DNA from: an uncultured Pelagibacteraceae bacterium
GTDB lineage: Bacteria; Pseudomonadota; Alphaproteobacteria; Pelagibacterales; Pelagibacteraceae
Assembly: GCA_902537845.1 (NCBI GenBank)
Contig: CACBDC010000005.1
Location: 1-64,000, forward strand
DNA length: 64,000 bases
Direction: 5' to 3'
The notes beneath the pieces were generated by a model. The model saw only the letters and a list, made by a program, of their open reading frames with translations. It made no database searches and had not been told where the DNA came from. Shown here piece by piece: positions 9,203-18,309 of this stretch. Position numbers and translations under genes: made by a program. Positions within the stretch are counted from its first letter, which is position 1. Each line of letters starts with the position of its first letter.

Positions 9203-9955
9203 TTATTGTTTCCTTTTTATTGTTCCGTCTGGTGAGTGAGTATGATCATGTTTGTGTTCGTATACAGATAGAATTGTTGAAGCACGGTCTCCAAACAGCT
9301 CTTGATATTTATTGTTGTTAGCTACAGATTGAGGTGTACCAGAGCAACAAACGTGTCCGTTTAAGCAGACGACATAATCTGTAGAAGACATAACGACATG
9401 TAAGTCATGAGATATTAATAAAATTCCGCAATTAACTTTATCTGAGATTTCTTTTATTAATTCGTAAAGAGAGATTTCACCTTTAAAATCTACACCTTGA
9501 ACTGGTTCATCCAACACTAAAAGATCGGGATTTTTTGCAATAGCTCTTGCAATTAAAACTCTTTGAAATTCACCTCCAGATAAATTACTTAAATTATTAT
9601 TTCTAAGATGTTCTACTCCAGTCAATTTTAAAGCATTTACTATTTCTTGATTGCTTAGATTTTGTGTAAGCAACATAAAATCAACTACTCTTATTGGCAA
9701 TGTCCAATCAATAGAGATTTTTTGAGGGACATAGCCAACTTTTTCAGTAAATTTTAAAACTTTTCCATCGATGTTCTTATAAATACCAAGAGCAATTTTT
9801 GCCGTTGTCGTTTTTCCTGATCCATTGGGCCCAATTAATGTAACGATTTCTCCCCTTTTTACTTTAAAGGATACTCCCTTTACTAGCCATTTATCGTTTT
9901 TAAATAAACCAACATTGTCTACTTTGATTAATGTCTCAGAATTAAATTTATTCAC
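9203..9955 (-). CDS. znuC: zinc ABC transporter ATPase ZnuC
   Basis: About 250 residues from the GTG at 9955. Walker A is GPNGSGKTT, the signature is LSGGEFQRVLIARA, and Walker B is LLVLDEPVQGVD followed by the switch His in LLISHDLHV. It powers zinc import through ZnuB. The longest open frame runs 14 codons further upstream to a TTG at 9997, but I prefer the GTG because AAGGA lies 8-9 nt before it and because the longer form would translate through the first Zur-like operator. The C-terminal tail HKHDHTHSPDG is His-rich and may bind zinc. Confidence 0.88.
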   Translation of the reverse strand: MNKFNSETLIKVDNVGLFKNDKWLVKGVSFKVKRGEIVTLIGPNGSGKTTTAKIALGIYKNIDGKVLKFTEKVGYVPQKISIDWTLPIRVVDFMLLTQNLSNQEIVNALKLTGVEHLRNNNLSNLSGGEFQRVLIARAIAKNPDLLVLDEPVQGVDFKGEISLYELIKEISDKVNCGILLISHDLHVVMSSTDYVVCLNGHVCCSGTPQSVANNNKYQELFGDRASTILSVYEHKHDHTHSPDGTIKRKQ

Positions 9956-9980
9956 AATATTTATCCTTGCAATAACAAAC

Positions 9981-10011
9981 GTTATATTATAACACAATGT
10001 TACTTTATAAC
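9981..10011. promoter_or_regulatory. two tandem Zur-box-like operators in the znuC/znuA divergent promoter
   Basis: GTTATATTATAAC at 9981-9993 is a perfect inverted repeat with a 1-nt centre. GTTACTTTATAAC at 9999-10011 is a second, imperfect copy with the same outer arms. The centres are 18 bp apart. They lie between znuC (GTG at 9955) and znuA (ATG at 10017) and resemble the GTTATA-n-TATAAC type Zur sites described for alphaproteobacteria. The zur gene is in the same cluster, so zinc-dependent repression of both directions is the natural reading. The second copy ends 5 bp before the znuA start codon. Confidence 0.7.
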
Positions 10012-10016
10012 ATATT

Positions 10017-11030
10017 ATGAATAAAATACTTCAAATAATTTTATCTGTATTCATTGCACTTTTAACAACCATTTCAATATCTAAAGCTGAAGTAAAAGTT
10101 GTTGCATCAATTAAGCCAATACATTCCTTAGTTAGTTATGTTATGGATGGTGTTGGAAAACCTGAACTAATTGTTGATGGTTATAATTCTCCTCACGGAT
10201 TTAGTTTAAAACCCTCTCATGCAAAAATGATTGAAAATGCTGATTTAATTATTTGGGTTGGTGAAGATTTAGAGGCTTTCCTAGAAAAACCATTAAATAC
10301 AATAGCTAAAAAAGCTGTAAATATTGAAATAATGGATTTGAGTGGAATTAAAAAACTTAAGTTTAGAGAAAAAAACATATTTGAAGGACATGACGATCAC
10401 GGACATGGACATAAAAAAAAAGAAAAACATGATGATCACGGGCACGGTCATAAAGAAGATAAACATGATGACCATGGACATAAAAAAGATAAACACGATG
10501 ATCACGGACATGAAGGACATGCTCACGGAGAACACGATCCACACGTTTGGCTAGATCCAATGAATGCTAAGATAATTGTTAAAGAAATTGAAAAGCAATT
10601 AATTAAATTAGATCCTGACAATAGCTCAAAATATCAAGCTAATTCTAAAAAGGCTCAGTCTGAATTAGATAATTTAACTAAAAATATTAAAAAAGATCTT
10701 AAAGGGAATTTAAGATTTGTTGTATTCCATGATGCCTACCAATATTTTGAAAATAGATTTGGTATTAAGGTTTTGGGAGCTTTAACAGTAAATCCAGATG
10801 TTTTACCAGGAGCTGAACAGTTATCTGAAATTAGAGAAGTAATCGAACATGAGAAAGTTAATTGCCTTTTTTCAGAACCACAGTTCAATCCAGCAATTAT
10901 AAAATCAATTGCAAAAGATACTAAAATTAAAACTGGTGTTTTAGATCCGCTTGGCGCAACTTTAGATAAAGGCAAAGGCATGTATTCTGAATTATTACAG
11001 AGTATGTATGCATCTTTTAAAGGTTGTTAA
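10017..11030 (+). CDS. znuA: zinc ABC transporter substrate-binding protein ZnuA
   Basis: 337 residues with a signal peptide (cleavage near SKAEV, residue 24). Metal-ligand regions of the cluster A-I binding proteins are present: YNSPHGFSL (His60), EHDPHVWLDP (His176), FVVFHDAYQYF, and a late Asp in GVLDPLG. A charged His/Asp-rich loop covers about residues 125-176 and is characteristic of zinc-specific ZnuA. It is periplasmic, capturing Zn2+ for ZnuBC. It is divergent from znuC and its 3' end overlaps the convergent methyltransferase by 4 bp. Confidence 0.93.
   Translation: MNKILQIILSVFIALLTTISISKAEVKVVASIKPIHSLVSYVMDGVGKPELIVDGYNSPHGFSLKPSHAKMIENADLIIWVGEDLEAFLEKPLNTIAKKAVNIEIMDLSGIKKLKFREKNIFEGHDDHGHGHKKKEKHDDHGHGHKEDKHDDHGHKKDKHDDHGHEGHAHGEHDPHVWLDPMNAKIIVKEIEKQLIKLDPDNSSKYQANSKKAQSELDNLTKNIKKDLKGNLRFVVFHDAYQYFENRFGIKVLGALTVNPDVLPGAEQLSEIREVIEHEKVNCLFSEPQFNPAIIKSIAKDTKIKTGVLDPLGATLDKGKGMYSELLQSMYASFKGC
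10387..10544 (+). repeat. in-frame His/Asp-rich tandem repeats inside znuA
   Basis: Degenerate tandem units encoding KHDDHGHGHK-like decapeptides repeat about four times (for example GHDDHGHGHK, KHDDHGHGHK, KHDDHGHK, KHDDHGHEGH). All stay in frame and encode the zinc-binding loop of ZnuA. The repeat leaves all reading frames open, which produces spurious overlapping frames. Unit number is expected to vary between strains through slippage. Confidence 0.85.
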
Positions 11031-11668
11031 GTAATTATTTCTGCAAACCTATTTTCTATTAAATTTAATTTAAGATTATTTTGTTTAGTAAAATCGTTTA
11101 TTGCTTTTTCAACCTCGGGAATGTAACTCTCTTTACCGTAATCATCACAAAGAATAACTTTTTTTTTATCCTTCATGCTCTCATACAATATTGTGAGATC
11201 ATTAATGACTGTTTGATAACTGTGGCCACCATCTAAAAAAATAAAATCAAACTTTTGAAGATCTAATTCTTTCAAAACTGTATTAGTATCGCCTGCAATT
11301 AATTTAATATTACCACTATATTTTTTTAAAAGTTTACTAACACTATCAATTGAATTTAAATTCTCTCTTAAAATATAGTTATAATAAATATTTTTCAGAG
11401 GGTTTGTAAACTTTTGATCCTTTAAAAAAGTTGGTTCAATCTCATCTTTTTTTTCGCTTTGATTGCTACCAAATAAATCAACTCCAACATAAGTAAAATC
11501 CTTGCCATTAATCTTATCTAAAAAATCGCAAGTGTTTCTTGCAGTCACCCCGCAAAAAACACCAATCTCTAAAACATTTTTTGGATTATAAGTTGAAAGT
11601 CTTTGAAGAAAAATGTTTCCCCATTTTCCTTTTAATCCTGTTTTTCGCCAATAGGTTTTGTAATTCAA
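11027..11668 (-). CDS. class I SAM-dependent methyltransferase (Methyltransf_24 type)
   Basis: 213 residues. The SAM-binding motif I is VLEIGVFCG near residues 33-41. A later FDFIFLDGGHSY near 140-151 is the pattern shared by small O-methyltransferases and cephalosporin-hydroxylase-like glycan methyltransferases. No signal peptide or membrane helix is present. It sits between znuA (convergent, 4 bp overlap) and nrdB (8 bp), on the same strand as nrdAB and probably read through from it. The substrate is unknown; a sugar or small metabolite is the usual target of this family. Confidence 0.75.
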   Translation of the reverse strand: MNYKTYWRKTGLKGKWGNIFLQRLSTYNPKNVLEIGVFCGVTARNTCDFLDKINGKDFTYVGVDLFGSNQSEKKDEIEPTFLKDQKFTNPLKNIYYNYILRENLNSIDSVSKLLKKYSGNIKLIAGDTNTVLKELDLQKFDFIFLDGGHSYQTVINDLTILYESMKDKKKVILCDDYGKESYIPEVEKAINDFTKQNNLKLNLIENRFAEIIT

Positions 11669-11676
11669 ACTAAAAA

Positions 11677-12684
11677 TTACGCAAAAACTTCACCCCACGA
11701 ACCTTTAGTTGAAGCTTTAGAATATTCAGTCGCTCTACCTTCAAAAAAGTTCATGTGCTCAACTCCATTTAACATTGTATCTAACCAAGTTAATGGGTTT
11801 TTTTTAACATCGTAAATTGGATTTAATCCTAATTGCTCAAGTCTTCTATTTCCAATAAATCTAATGTACTGCTTAACTTCTTCGGCTGTTAAACCCTCCA
11901 ACGAGCCCATTTGAAAAGCTAAATCAATAAATGCATCTTCGTGATGTACGATTGTTTTACAAGCGTCGTAAATTTCATTTTTTAGTTTATCATTCCAAAT
12001 TTGTGGTTCTTCTTTAATGAAATCTTTAAATAACCTAATCATAGAATTGCAGTGAAGAGTTTCGTCTCTAACTGACCAAGTTACAATCTGTCCCATACCT
12101 TTCATTTTATTAAACCTTGGAAAGTTTAAAAGAATTGCAAAACTTGCAAATAACTGAAGACCTTCAGTAAAAGCAGAGAACACAGCCATAGTCATTGCTA
12201 TATTGTGTTTTGATTTAACATCAAAACCTTGCATGTAATCGTACTTATCTTTCATTTCTTTGTACTTCATGAACGCAGAGTATTCTGTTTCTGGCATTCC
12301 AATAGTATCTAATAAGTGAGAGTAAGCCGCTATATGAACTGTTTCCATAGCTGCAAACGCAGTCATCATCATTAGTACTTCGGTTGGTTTAAATACAGTT
12401 GTATAATGTCTTAAATAACAATTGTTAACCTCTACGTCTGCTTGAGTAAAAAATCTAAAAATGTGAGTTAGTAAATTTTTTTCTTCAACAGATAAATTTT
12501 TTTGCCAATCTCTTACATCATCCCCTAATGGTACTTCTTCTGGTAACCAGTGAATTCTTTGTTGGGTTAACCAGGCGTCATAGCACCACGGGTATCTGAA
12601 AGGTTTATAGACAGGATTCTCTACTAGTAAACCCATTTTTTTTGGTTGAATTATTCCTGTTTTAATTTTTTCTGCTACTGACAT
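11677..12684 (-). CDS. nrdB: class Ia ribonucleotide reductase, beta (radical) subunit
   Basis: About 335 residues. The di-iron and radical site is visible: a conserved acidic ligand near FTQADVE, ETVHIAAYSH (Glu, His and the radical Tyr four residues after the His), TEGLQ and RDETLHCN. It supplies the tyrosyl radical to NrdA for dNTP synthesis. The ATG at 12684 is chosen over a GTG three codons upstream because AGGAG lies 8 nt before it. The start overlaps the nrdA stop by 10 bp, so translation is coupled. Confidence 0.95.
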   Translation of the reverse strand: MSVAEKIKTGIIQPKKMGLLVENPVYKPFRYPWCYDAWLTQQRIHWLPEEVPLGDDVRDWQKNLSVEEKNLLTHIFRFFTQADVEVNNCYLRHYTTVFKPTEVLMMMTAFAAMETVHIAAYSHLLDTIGMPETEYSAFMKYKEMKDKYDYMQGFDVKSKHNIAMTMAVFSAFTEGLQLFASFAILLNFPRFNKMKGMGQIVTWSVRDETLHCNSMIRLFKDFIKEEPQIWNDKLKNEIYDACKTIVHHEDAFIDLAFQMGSLEGLTAEEVKQYIRFIGNRRLEQLGLNPIYDVKKNPLTWLDTMLNGVEHMNFFEGRATEYSKASTKGSWGEVFA

Positions 12685-14624
12685 GATAAACACTCCTCAT
12701 AGTTATTTGACTCATTGTTTGATTTTTGTCCGTTTGAATAAACATTCTTAGTAACATCGGTTTGTGATGTATTGTTTACATTCTCGGCTCTTTGGATTGA
12801 TTTAGATCTGCAGTAATAAAGACTTTTTAATCCCTTCTTCCAAGCTTGGAAATGAAGATCATGTAAATCTTTTTTATGAATATCTGCAGGTATAAATATA
12901 TTTACAGACTGAGCTTGTGAAATATGAGGAGTTCTATCGGCTCCTAATTCCACAACCCATCTTTGATCGATTTCAAATGCTGTTTTAAAAGTATCTTTTT
13001 CTTCAGCATTTAAAAAATCTAAGTGAGACACTGAACCTTGGTTAGTTGTGATGCTAGACCAAACTTCATCGGTATCCTTTTTGTATTTTTGTAAAAGTTT
13101 TTTAAGATATTTGTTTCTAACGTTAAATGATCCAGATAGAGTTTTGTGCGTATAGCTGTTCGCAGCAATTGGTTCAATCCCTGGTGATGAACCTCCGCAA
13201 ATAATTGAAATTGAAGCAGTTGGCGCAATCGCAGTTTTATTTGAGAACCTCTCTTTAATTCCGTACTCAGCAGCATCAGGGCAAGCACCTCTTTCTTCAG
13301 CAAGGTTGATTGAAGCAGCGTCTACTTTATCTTGGATATTTTTAAATATTTTTTTGTTCCAAACTTTGCTCATTACTGAACCAAAAGGAATATTTTTTTG
13401 CTGAAAATAGGAATGTAAACCCATTACACCAAGGCCGACACTTCTTTCTCTCATTGCAGAGTATTTTGCATGAGCAAATTCATCTGGAGCTCTATTAATA
13501 AAATCTGTCATCACATTATCTAGGAATCTCATTACGTCTTCTACAAATTGAGGATCTTCGCTCCATTGATCGTAAGTATCTAAATTTAAAGATGACAAAC
13601 AACAAACTGCAGTTCTTTGTTTCCCTTCATTATCTTGCCCTGTGGGTAGAGTAATTTCGCTACAAAGATTTGAAGTTTTTACTTTTAATCCAGCAAGTTT
13701 ATGATGTTGAGGTATTTGTCTATTAACGGTATCAATAAAAACTATGTAAGGTTCACCTGTTTCAATTCTTGCAGTTAATAATCTTATCCATAAATTTCTG
13801 GCAGGTATAGTAGATTGAACTGTTCCATCATAAGGACTTCTTAATGCCCACTGGTCTCCTGTTTCTACAGCTCTCATAAATTCATCTGTAACTAACACAC
13901 CGTGGTGTAAGTTGAGTGATCTTCTGTTAACGTCTCCACCAGTTGGTCTTCTCATTTCGATAAACTCTTCAATTTCAGGATGATCAATTTGTAAATAACA
14001 TGCTGCCGAGCCTCTTCTTAAAGAACCTTGGCTAATAGCTAAAGTTAAAGAGTCCATCACTTTAATAAATGGAATTATTCCTGAAGTCTTACCAACCTTA
14101 CCAATTTTTTCACCGATAGATCTTAAGTTACCCCAGTAGCTTCCGATACCACCGCCTCTTGCAGCAAGCCAAACGTTTTCTTCCCAAAGATTTGTTATTC
14201 CTTCTAGGCTATCGCTAGCTTCATTTAAAAAACAAGAAATAGGTAAACCACGCTCAGTACCACCATTTGATAAAACTGGTGTGGCAGGCATAAACCATAA
14301 ATTACTTATATAGTTATAAATTCTCTGTGCATGTAAATTGTCATCAGCATATACGCTTGCGACTCTTGCAAATAAATCTTGGAAGCTTTCATTCTGTCCT
14401 AAGTATCTATCTTGAAGAGTTGCCTTACCAAAATCAGTTAAGTTAGCGTCTCTTGATCTATCAATTTTTATAGTAATGCCTCTATCGTTTTGAAATAGCT
14501 CTGTTTCGCCAGATAAGGAGAATAAATCTGGTTTTTTAGGACCATTATTCTTTTGGTCATTATGGTGCTTCTGGCTTATACTGCCGACAGCTTTCTCTAT
14601 TGCCAATGATACGTTTTTATTCAT
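12675..14624 (-). CDS. nrdA: class Ia ribonucleotide reductase, alpha (catalytic) subunit
   Basis: 649 residues. Active-site cysteines are seen in LPISCFLNE, TSNLCSEIT and TAVCCLSS, with the C-terminal redox pair CLSC at the very end. It reduces ribonucleoside diphosphates together with NrdB. The N terminus (about 80 residues before the barrel) shows no convincing ATP-cone, so the overall-activity site found in E. coli NrdA appears absent. It is first in the nrdAB operon, with an NrdR-like box pair upstream. Confidence 0.95.
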   Translation of the reverse strand: MNKNVSLAIEKAVGSISQKHHNDQKNNGPKKPDLFSLSGETELFQNDRGITIKIDRSRDANLTDFGKATLQDRYLGQNESFQDLFARVASVYADDNLHAQRIYNYISNLWFMPATPVLSNGGTERGLPISCFLNEASDSLEGITNLWEENVWLAARGGGIGSYWGNLRSIGEKIGKVGKTSGIIPFIKVMDSLTLAISQGSLRRGSAACYLQIDHPEIEEFIEMRRPTGGDVNRRSLNLHHGVLVTDEFMRAVETGDQWALRSPYDGTVQSTIPARNLWIRLLTARIETGEPYIVFIDTVNRQIPQHHKLAGLKVKTSNLCSEITLPTGQDNEGKQRTAVCCLSSLNLDTYDQWSEDPQFVEDVMRFLDNVMTDFINRAPDEFAHAKYSAMRERSVGLGVMGLHSYFQQKNIPFGSVMSKVWNKKIFKNIQDKVDAASINLAEERGACPDAAEYGIKERFSNKTAIAPTASISIICGGSSPGIEPIAANSYTHKTLSGSFNVRNKYLKKLLQKYKKDTDEVWSSITTNQGSVSHLDFLNAEEKDTFKTAFEIDQRWVVELGADRTPHISQAQSVNIFIPADIHKKDLHDLHFQAWKKGLKSLYYCRSKSIQRAENVNNTSQTDVTKNVYSNGQKSNNESNNYEECLSCQ

Positions 14625-14658
14625 ATTTTTACTTATTTGCTTCGATTTATTAACAAAA

Positions 14659-14705
14659 CAACTATATGTTGTGTGTTATAATAGTAGATATACTATATAA
14701 CACTA
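14659..14705 (-). promoter_or_regulatory. NrdR-box-like pair upstream of nrdA
   Basis: The first box (14659-14674) matches the NrdR consensus acaCwAtATaTwGtgt at all strongly conserved positions (CTATATgTTGTGT). The second (14690-14705) matches the left half well (CTATATA) but the right half poorly. The CTATAT cores start at 14662 and 14693, a spacing of 31 bp, about three helical turns, which is the classical NrdR arrangement. They lie 35-80 bp before the nrdA ATG. No nrdR gene is in this window, so the regulator is inferred. Confidence 0.55.
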
Positions 14706-14810
14706 AAATCAATAGAACATTATAGGAACATTTAATAAATTTTGCAAGTGGAAAGTTTTGTTAATAAACATTTAATAACAAATAACCCTATACTTTAGTA
14801 TTTATAGATC

Positions 14811-16253
14811 ATGAAAATCAATCCAAATGGTTTTAGAGAGTACGATGCAAGATGGCTTTATGAAAAAGACATCGACTTAGAGGGAATCACCGATCTGGGT
14901 AAAGGGTTGGGATCACAGATTATTAAACATACACACAAAAAAAATCCAAGCATAGTGGTTGGTCATGATTATAGGTCCTATAGCGAGAATATTAAAAAGG
15001 CATTTGTAAATGGTTTGATCTCTACTGGATGTAATGTTGGAGATATAGGTCTGTCTTTATCACCAACAGTTTATTTCTCACAGTTTAATTTAAATTCAGA
15101 CGCAATAGCAATGATAACAGCCAGTCACAATGAAAATGGTTGGACAGGAGTAAAAATGGGTATCAAAAAAGGACTAACTCATGCCCCTGAAGAAATGAGC
15201 GAATTAAAAGATATTACTCTTAATAAAAGATTTATTAAAGGACAGGGATCTTTAAAAAACATCAAGAACTTTAAAAGTGTTTATATGAACAATCTAATAG
15301 AAAATAATAAGATAGGAAAAAAAATTAAAGCTGTTGTTGCTTGTGGGAATGGAACAGCAGGTGTTTTTGCTCCTGAAATTCTAAGAGGCATAGGATGCGA
15401 AGTAATTGAATTAGATTGTGAATTAGATTGGTCATTTCCTAAATATAACCCGAATCCTGAAGATTTAAAAATGCTTCATGCTATTTCAAAAGCAGTAAAA
15501 AATAGCAATGCAGATATTGGATTTGGTTTTGATGGAGACGGAGATAGGTGTGGAATTATCGACGACAAAGGGAATGAAATATTTTCAGATAAAGTTGGTT
15601 TGTTGATTGCAAGAAACCTCTCTAAAAATCACAAAGAGTCTAAATTTGTTGTCGATGTAAAATCTACTGGTTTGTTCTCAAAAGATAAAACGCTTAGTGA
15701 AAATGGATGTAAAACTATTTATTGGAAAACTGGTCATTCGCATATCAAAAGAAAAGTAAATATAGAAAATGCCATTGCAGGTTTTGAAAAAAGTGGCCAC
15801 TTCTTCTTTAATAAACCCCTAGGTTACGGTTATGACGATGGTATTAATTCAGCGATACAAGTTTGTCATCTTTTGGTCAATCAAAACAAAAAAATGAGCG
15901 AAATTGTCAAAGAATTGCCCGTCACATATCAATCACCAACTATGGCTCCTTTTTGTAAGGATGAAGAAAAATACTCGGTTGTAGATGAACTAGTTGAAGA
16001 GATCAAAAATTTAAAAAAAAAAGATTTAAAGATTGATGGACAGGCTATTTCAGAAATTTTAACGGTTAATGGAATAAGATTTACATTAGAAGATGGGTCG
16101 TGGGGTTTAATAAGAGCTTCCTCAAATAAACCCTCTCTAGTTGTTGTTGTAGAAAGTATGACTTCTGATCAAAGAAAAAAGGAAATATTTAATTTCATAG
16201 ATAGTTTGTTAGAAAAAACTGGAAAAATTGGCGATTACGACCAGAAACTATAA
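14811..16253 (+). CDS. phosphomannomutase / phosphoglucomutase
   Basis: 480 residues of the alpha-D-phosphohexomutase family (AlgC/ManB type). The phosphoserine loop is TASHNENGW with Ser105, the metal loop is DGDGDR near residue 243, and the sugar-binding loop is GFEKSGH near 321-327. It interconverts hexose-6-phosphate and hexose-1-phosphate and could supply mannose-1-phosphate or glucose-1-phosphate to the GDP- and dTDP-sugar enzymes of the glycan island 20-35 kb away. It is followed after 23 bp by an acyltransferase, probably in one transcript. Confidence 0.88.
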   Translation: MKINPNGFREYDARWLYEKDIDLEGITDLGKGLGSQIIKHTHKKNPSIVVGHDYRSYSENIKKAFVNGLISTGCNVGDIGLSLSPTVYFSQFNLNSDAIAMITASHNENGWTGVKMGIKKGLTHAPEEMSELKDITLNKRFIKGQGSLKNIKNFKSVYMNNLIENNKIGKKIKAVVACGNGTAGVFAPEILRGIGCEVIELDCELDWSFPKYNPNPEDLKMLHAISKAVKNSNADIGFGFDGDGDRCGIIDDKGNEIFSDKVGLLIARNLSKNHKESKFVVDVKSTGLFSKDKTLSENGCKTIYWKTGHSHIKRKVNIENAIAGFEKSGHFFFNKPLGYGYDDGINSAIQVCHLLVNQNKKMSEIVKELPVTYQSPTMAPFCKDEEKYSVVDELVEEIKNLKKKDLKIDGQAISEILTVNGIRFTLEDGSWGLIRASSNKPSLVVVVESMTSDQRKKEIFNFIDSLLEKTGKIGDYDQKL

Positions 16254-16276
16254 AACTTTGAATTTTAGATTTAAAA

Positions 16277-18304
16277 ATGAATACAAAAATTAAATATAGA
16301 GCAGAAATAGATGGTTTAAGAGCAATAGCAGTATTTGCAGTAATATTTTATCACTCCGAGGCTGAATTATTTGACTCTTATTTTTTCCCCGGAGGTTTTA
16401 TTGGCGTTGATATTTTTTTTGTAATATCTGGGTATTTAATTACTTCGCTCATTTTAAAAGAATTAAAATTTACCAACAATTTTTCTTTTAAAAACTTTTA
16501 TGAACGTAGAACAAGACGAATTATACCAGCGCTATTAACTGTAATATTGTTTTCACTACCAGTGGGTTGGTTCTATCTATTACCCATAGATATAATTGAA
16601 TTTTCAAAATCTATACTTTATTCGATTGGTTTTAGTTCAAATTACTTTTTTTACTTTTCTGATATTGAATACAATGCATTAGATAGTCTATTTAAACCTT
16701 TTTTGCATACTTGGTCATTATCTGTTGAGGAACAATATTATATACTTTTTCCAGTCACTCTATTATTAATTTTTAAATTTTTTAGAAAATTTTTACTTAC
16801 ATTTTTATTTATAATATTGATAGGAAGCTTAATCTTGGCGAATTTAACTGGTCCAGAGAATTTTTCTTTAAATTTTTACTCTATACATACAAGGATTTGG
16901 CAACTTATTTCAGGATCTATTTTAGCCTATATAGAGATATCTAAAAATTATAGATCTAATAATAATTCTCTTAATGAATTTCTTCCAATCTTAGGTTTAA
17001 TATTTATATTTTACTCTTTCTTTTTTTATAATGATAAAATTTTACATCCATCTTTTACAACAATTCTACCAATAATTGGAGTTTGCTTAGTAATTTGGTT
17101 TTCTAATGAAGGAGGAATTGTCACAAAGATTTTATCTTCAAAGTATTTTGTGGGTACTGGATTAATCTCTTATTCTTTATATTTATGGCATTTTCCAATT
17201 TTTTCGTTTGCAAAAATAATTGAATTTACAGAAGGAGATCTTTTAAAAAAAGCTTTTTTAATAATTTTAACAATAATTGTTTCTAAAATTTCTTTTAAAT
17301 TCATTGAGCAGAGATTTAGAAATAGAAATATAACATCATTAAAAACTTTAATTTATTCTATTATTTTTTCTTTAGGATTTATAATAATTTTTAATGTAGC
17401 GATCTTGCAAAATAACGGATTTAAAGACCGATTGCCAAAGATTTTACAACAAAGTTCTGGAACAGAATTTATCTGGAAAACACTTAAAAATGAAAAAGGA
17501 GAAACTTGTTGGAAAAAGGTGGATGATTATTGTATTTTTAATCCTGATGGAAAGAAAAAAGCAATAATAATTGGTGATAGTCAAGTTGGTTCAATTGCTC
17601 CAAATTTAAAGGATAGATTGATAGCCGAAGATTATAGAGTAAAAATAATTTTATTTGGTGGATGTTGGTACCTTCCCGATTTTACTAAGTTTGAGAGTAC
17701 TGGGGAAATTGATGATAGTTGCGACTCAAAAACTCAAAATAAAATAAGAGAAATACTTTTAAGTTCGACAAATGAAACAATCATCATTGGAGGAAGATTG
17801 CCATTGTATTTATCCAAAAAATATTTCGACAATGAAGAAGGAGGTGAAGAAAGAAGATTAATGGGATCTGATTTCGGTTATTTTAAATCGTTAAATAATA
17901 GCCTCACTGTAAAAAAAACCATAAGAAATTCTTTAAATGAATTATTAGAAAAAGGGCATAAAGTCGTCTTAATATATCCAATACCGGAAGTTGGATGGCA
18001 TGTTCCTAAAAAAATAAATTCGAATTGGAAAAATAGATTTTTTAATAACGAATATAAAAAAGATATAACAACTAGCTTCGAAGTGTTTAAAAAAAGAACG
18101 AAAGAAAGTTTTGATTTACTGAATTCCATAAATCATACAAATCTTAGTAAAGTATATCCTCACAAATTATTTTGTAATAATCCAATTAAAGATAGATGTA
18201 TTACACATGACGATAGATTTATATTTTATGCCGACGATGATCACCCTTCAAAGGTTGGTGCTAAAATGATTAATAATTTAATATTGGATAAAATTTTAAA
18301 ATAA
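16277..18304 (+). CDS. OafA-type membrane O-acyltransferase with C-terminal SGNH domain
   Basis: 675 residues. Residues 1 to about 370 form an acyltransferase-3 domain with about ten membrane helices. Its signatures are EIDGLRAIAV (residues 10-19), the conserved H in IFYHSE, and RRTRRIIPAL. The C-terminal part (about 430-675) is an SGNH hydrolase-like domain with IIGDSQVGS and a terminal DDDHPS (Asp-His pair). Proteins of this layout acetylate O-antigen or other surface sugars, passing the acyl group across the inner membrane. It is a modifier of the surface glycan made downstream in the window. Confidence 0.88.
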   Translation: MNTKIKYRAEIDGLRAIAVFAVIFYHSEAELFDSYFFPGGFIGVDIFFVISGYLITSLILKELKFTNNFSFKNFYERRTRRIIPALLTVILFSLPVGWFYLLPIDIIEFSKSILYSIGFSSNYFFYFSDIEYNALDSLFKPFLHTWSLSVEEQYYILFPVTLLLIFKFFRKFLLTFLFIILIGSLILANLTGPENFSLNFYSIHTRIWQLISGSILAYIEISKNYRSNNNSLNEFLPILGLIFIFYSFFFYNDKILHPSFTTILPIIGVCLVIWFSNEGGIVTKILSSKYFVGTGLISYSLYLWHFPIFSFAKIIEFTEGDLLKKAFLIILTIIVSKISFKFIEQRFRNRNITSLKTLIYSIIFSLGFIIIFNVAILQNNGFKDRLPKILQQSSGTEFIWKTLKNEKGETCWKKVDDYCIFNPDGKKKAIIIGDSQVGSIAPNLKDRLIAEDYRVKIILFGGCWYLPDFTKFESTGEIDDSCDSKTQNKIREILLSSTNETIIIGGRLPLYLSKKYFDNEEGGEERRLMGSDFGYFKSLNNSLTVKKTIRNSLNELLEKGHKVVLIYPIPEVGWHVPKKINSNWKNRFFNNEYKKDITTSFEVFKKRTKESFDLLNSINHTNLSKVYPHKLFCNNPIKDRCITHDDRFIFYADDDHPSKVGAKMINNLILDKILK

Positions 18305-18309
18305 AATAA

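Noticed and set aside
9956-9997. N-terminal extension of znuC to a TTG at 9997
   Set aside because: It has no ribosome-binding site, would overlap the Zur-like operator, and the extra residues do not resemble a ZnuC N terminus.
10293-10560. Three overlapping frames around the znuA repeat, and a CRISPR-like appearance of the repeats
   Set aside because: The repeats are degenerate, in frame and encode a His-rich loop. There are no spacers, and the extra open frames are by-products of the repeat composition.
13019-13303. 94-residue minus-strand frame inside nrdA
   Set aside because: It lies in another frame within well-conserved nrdA coding sequence and has no family features.
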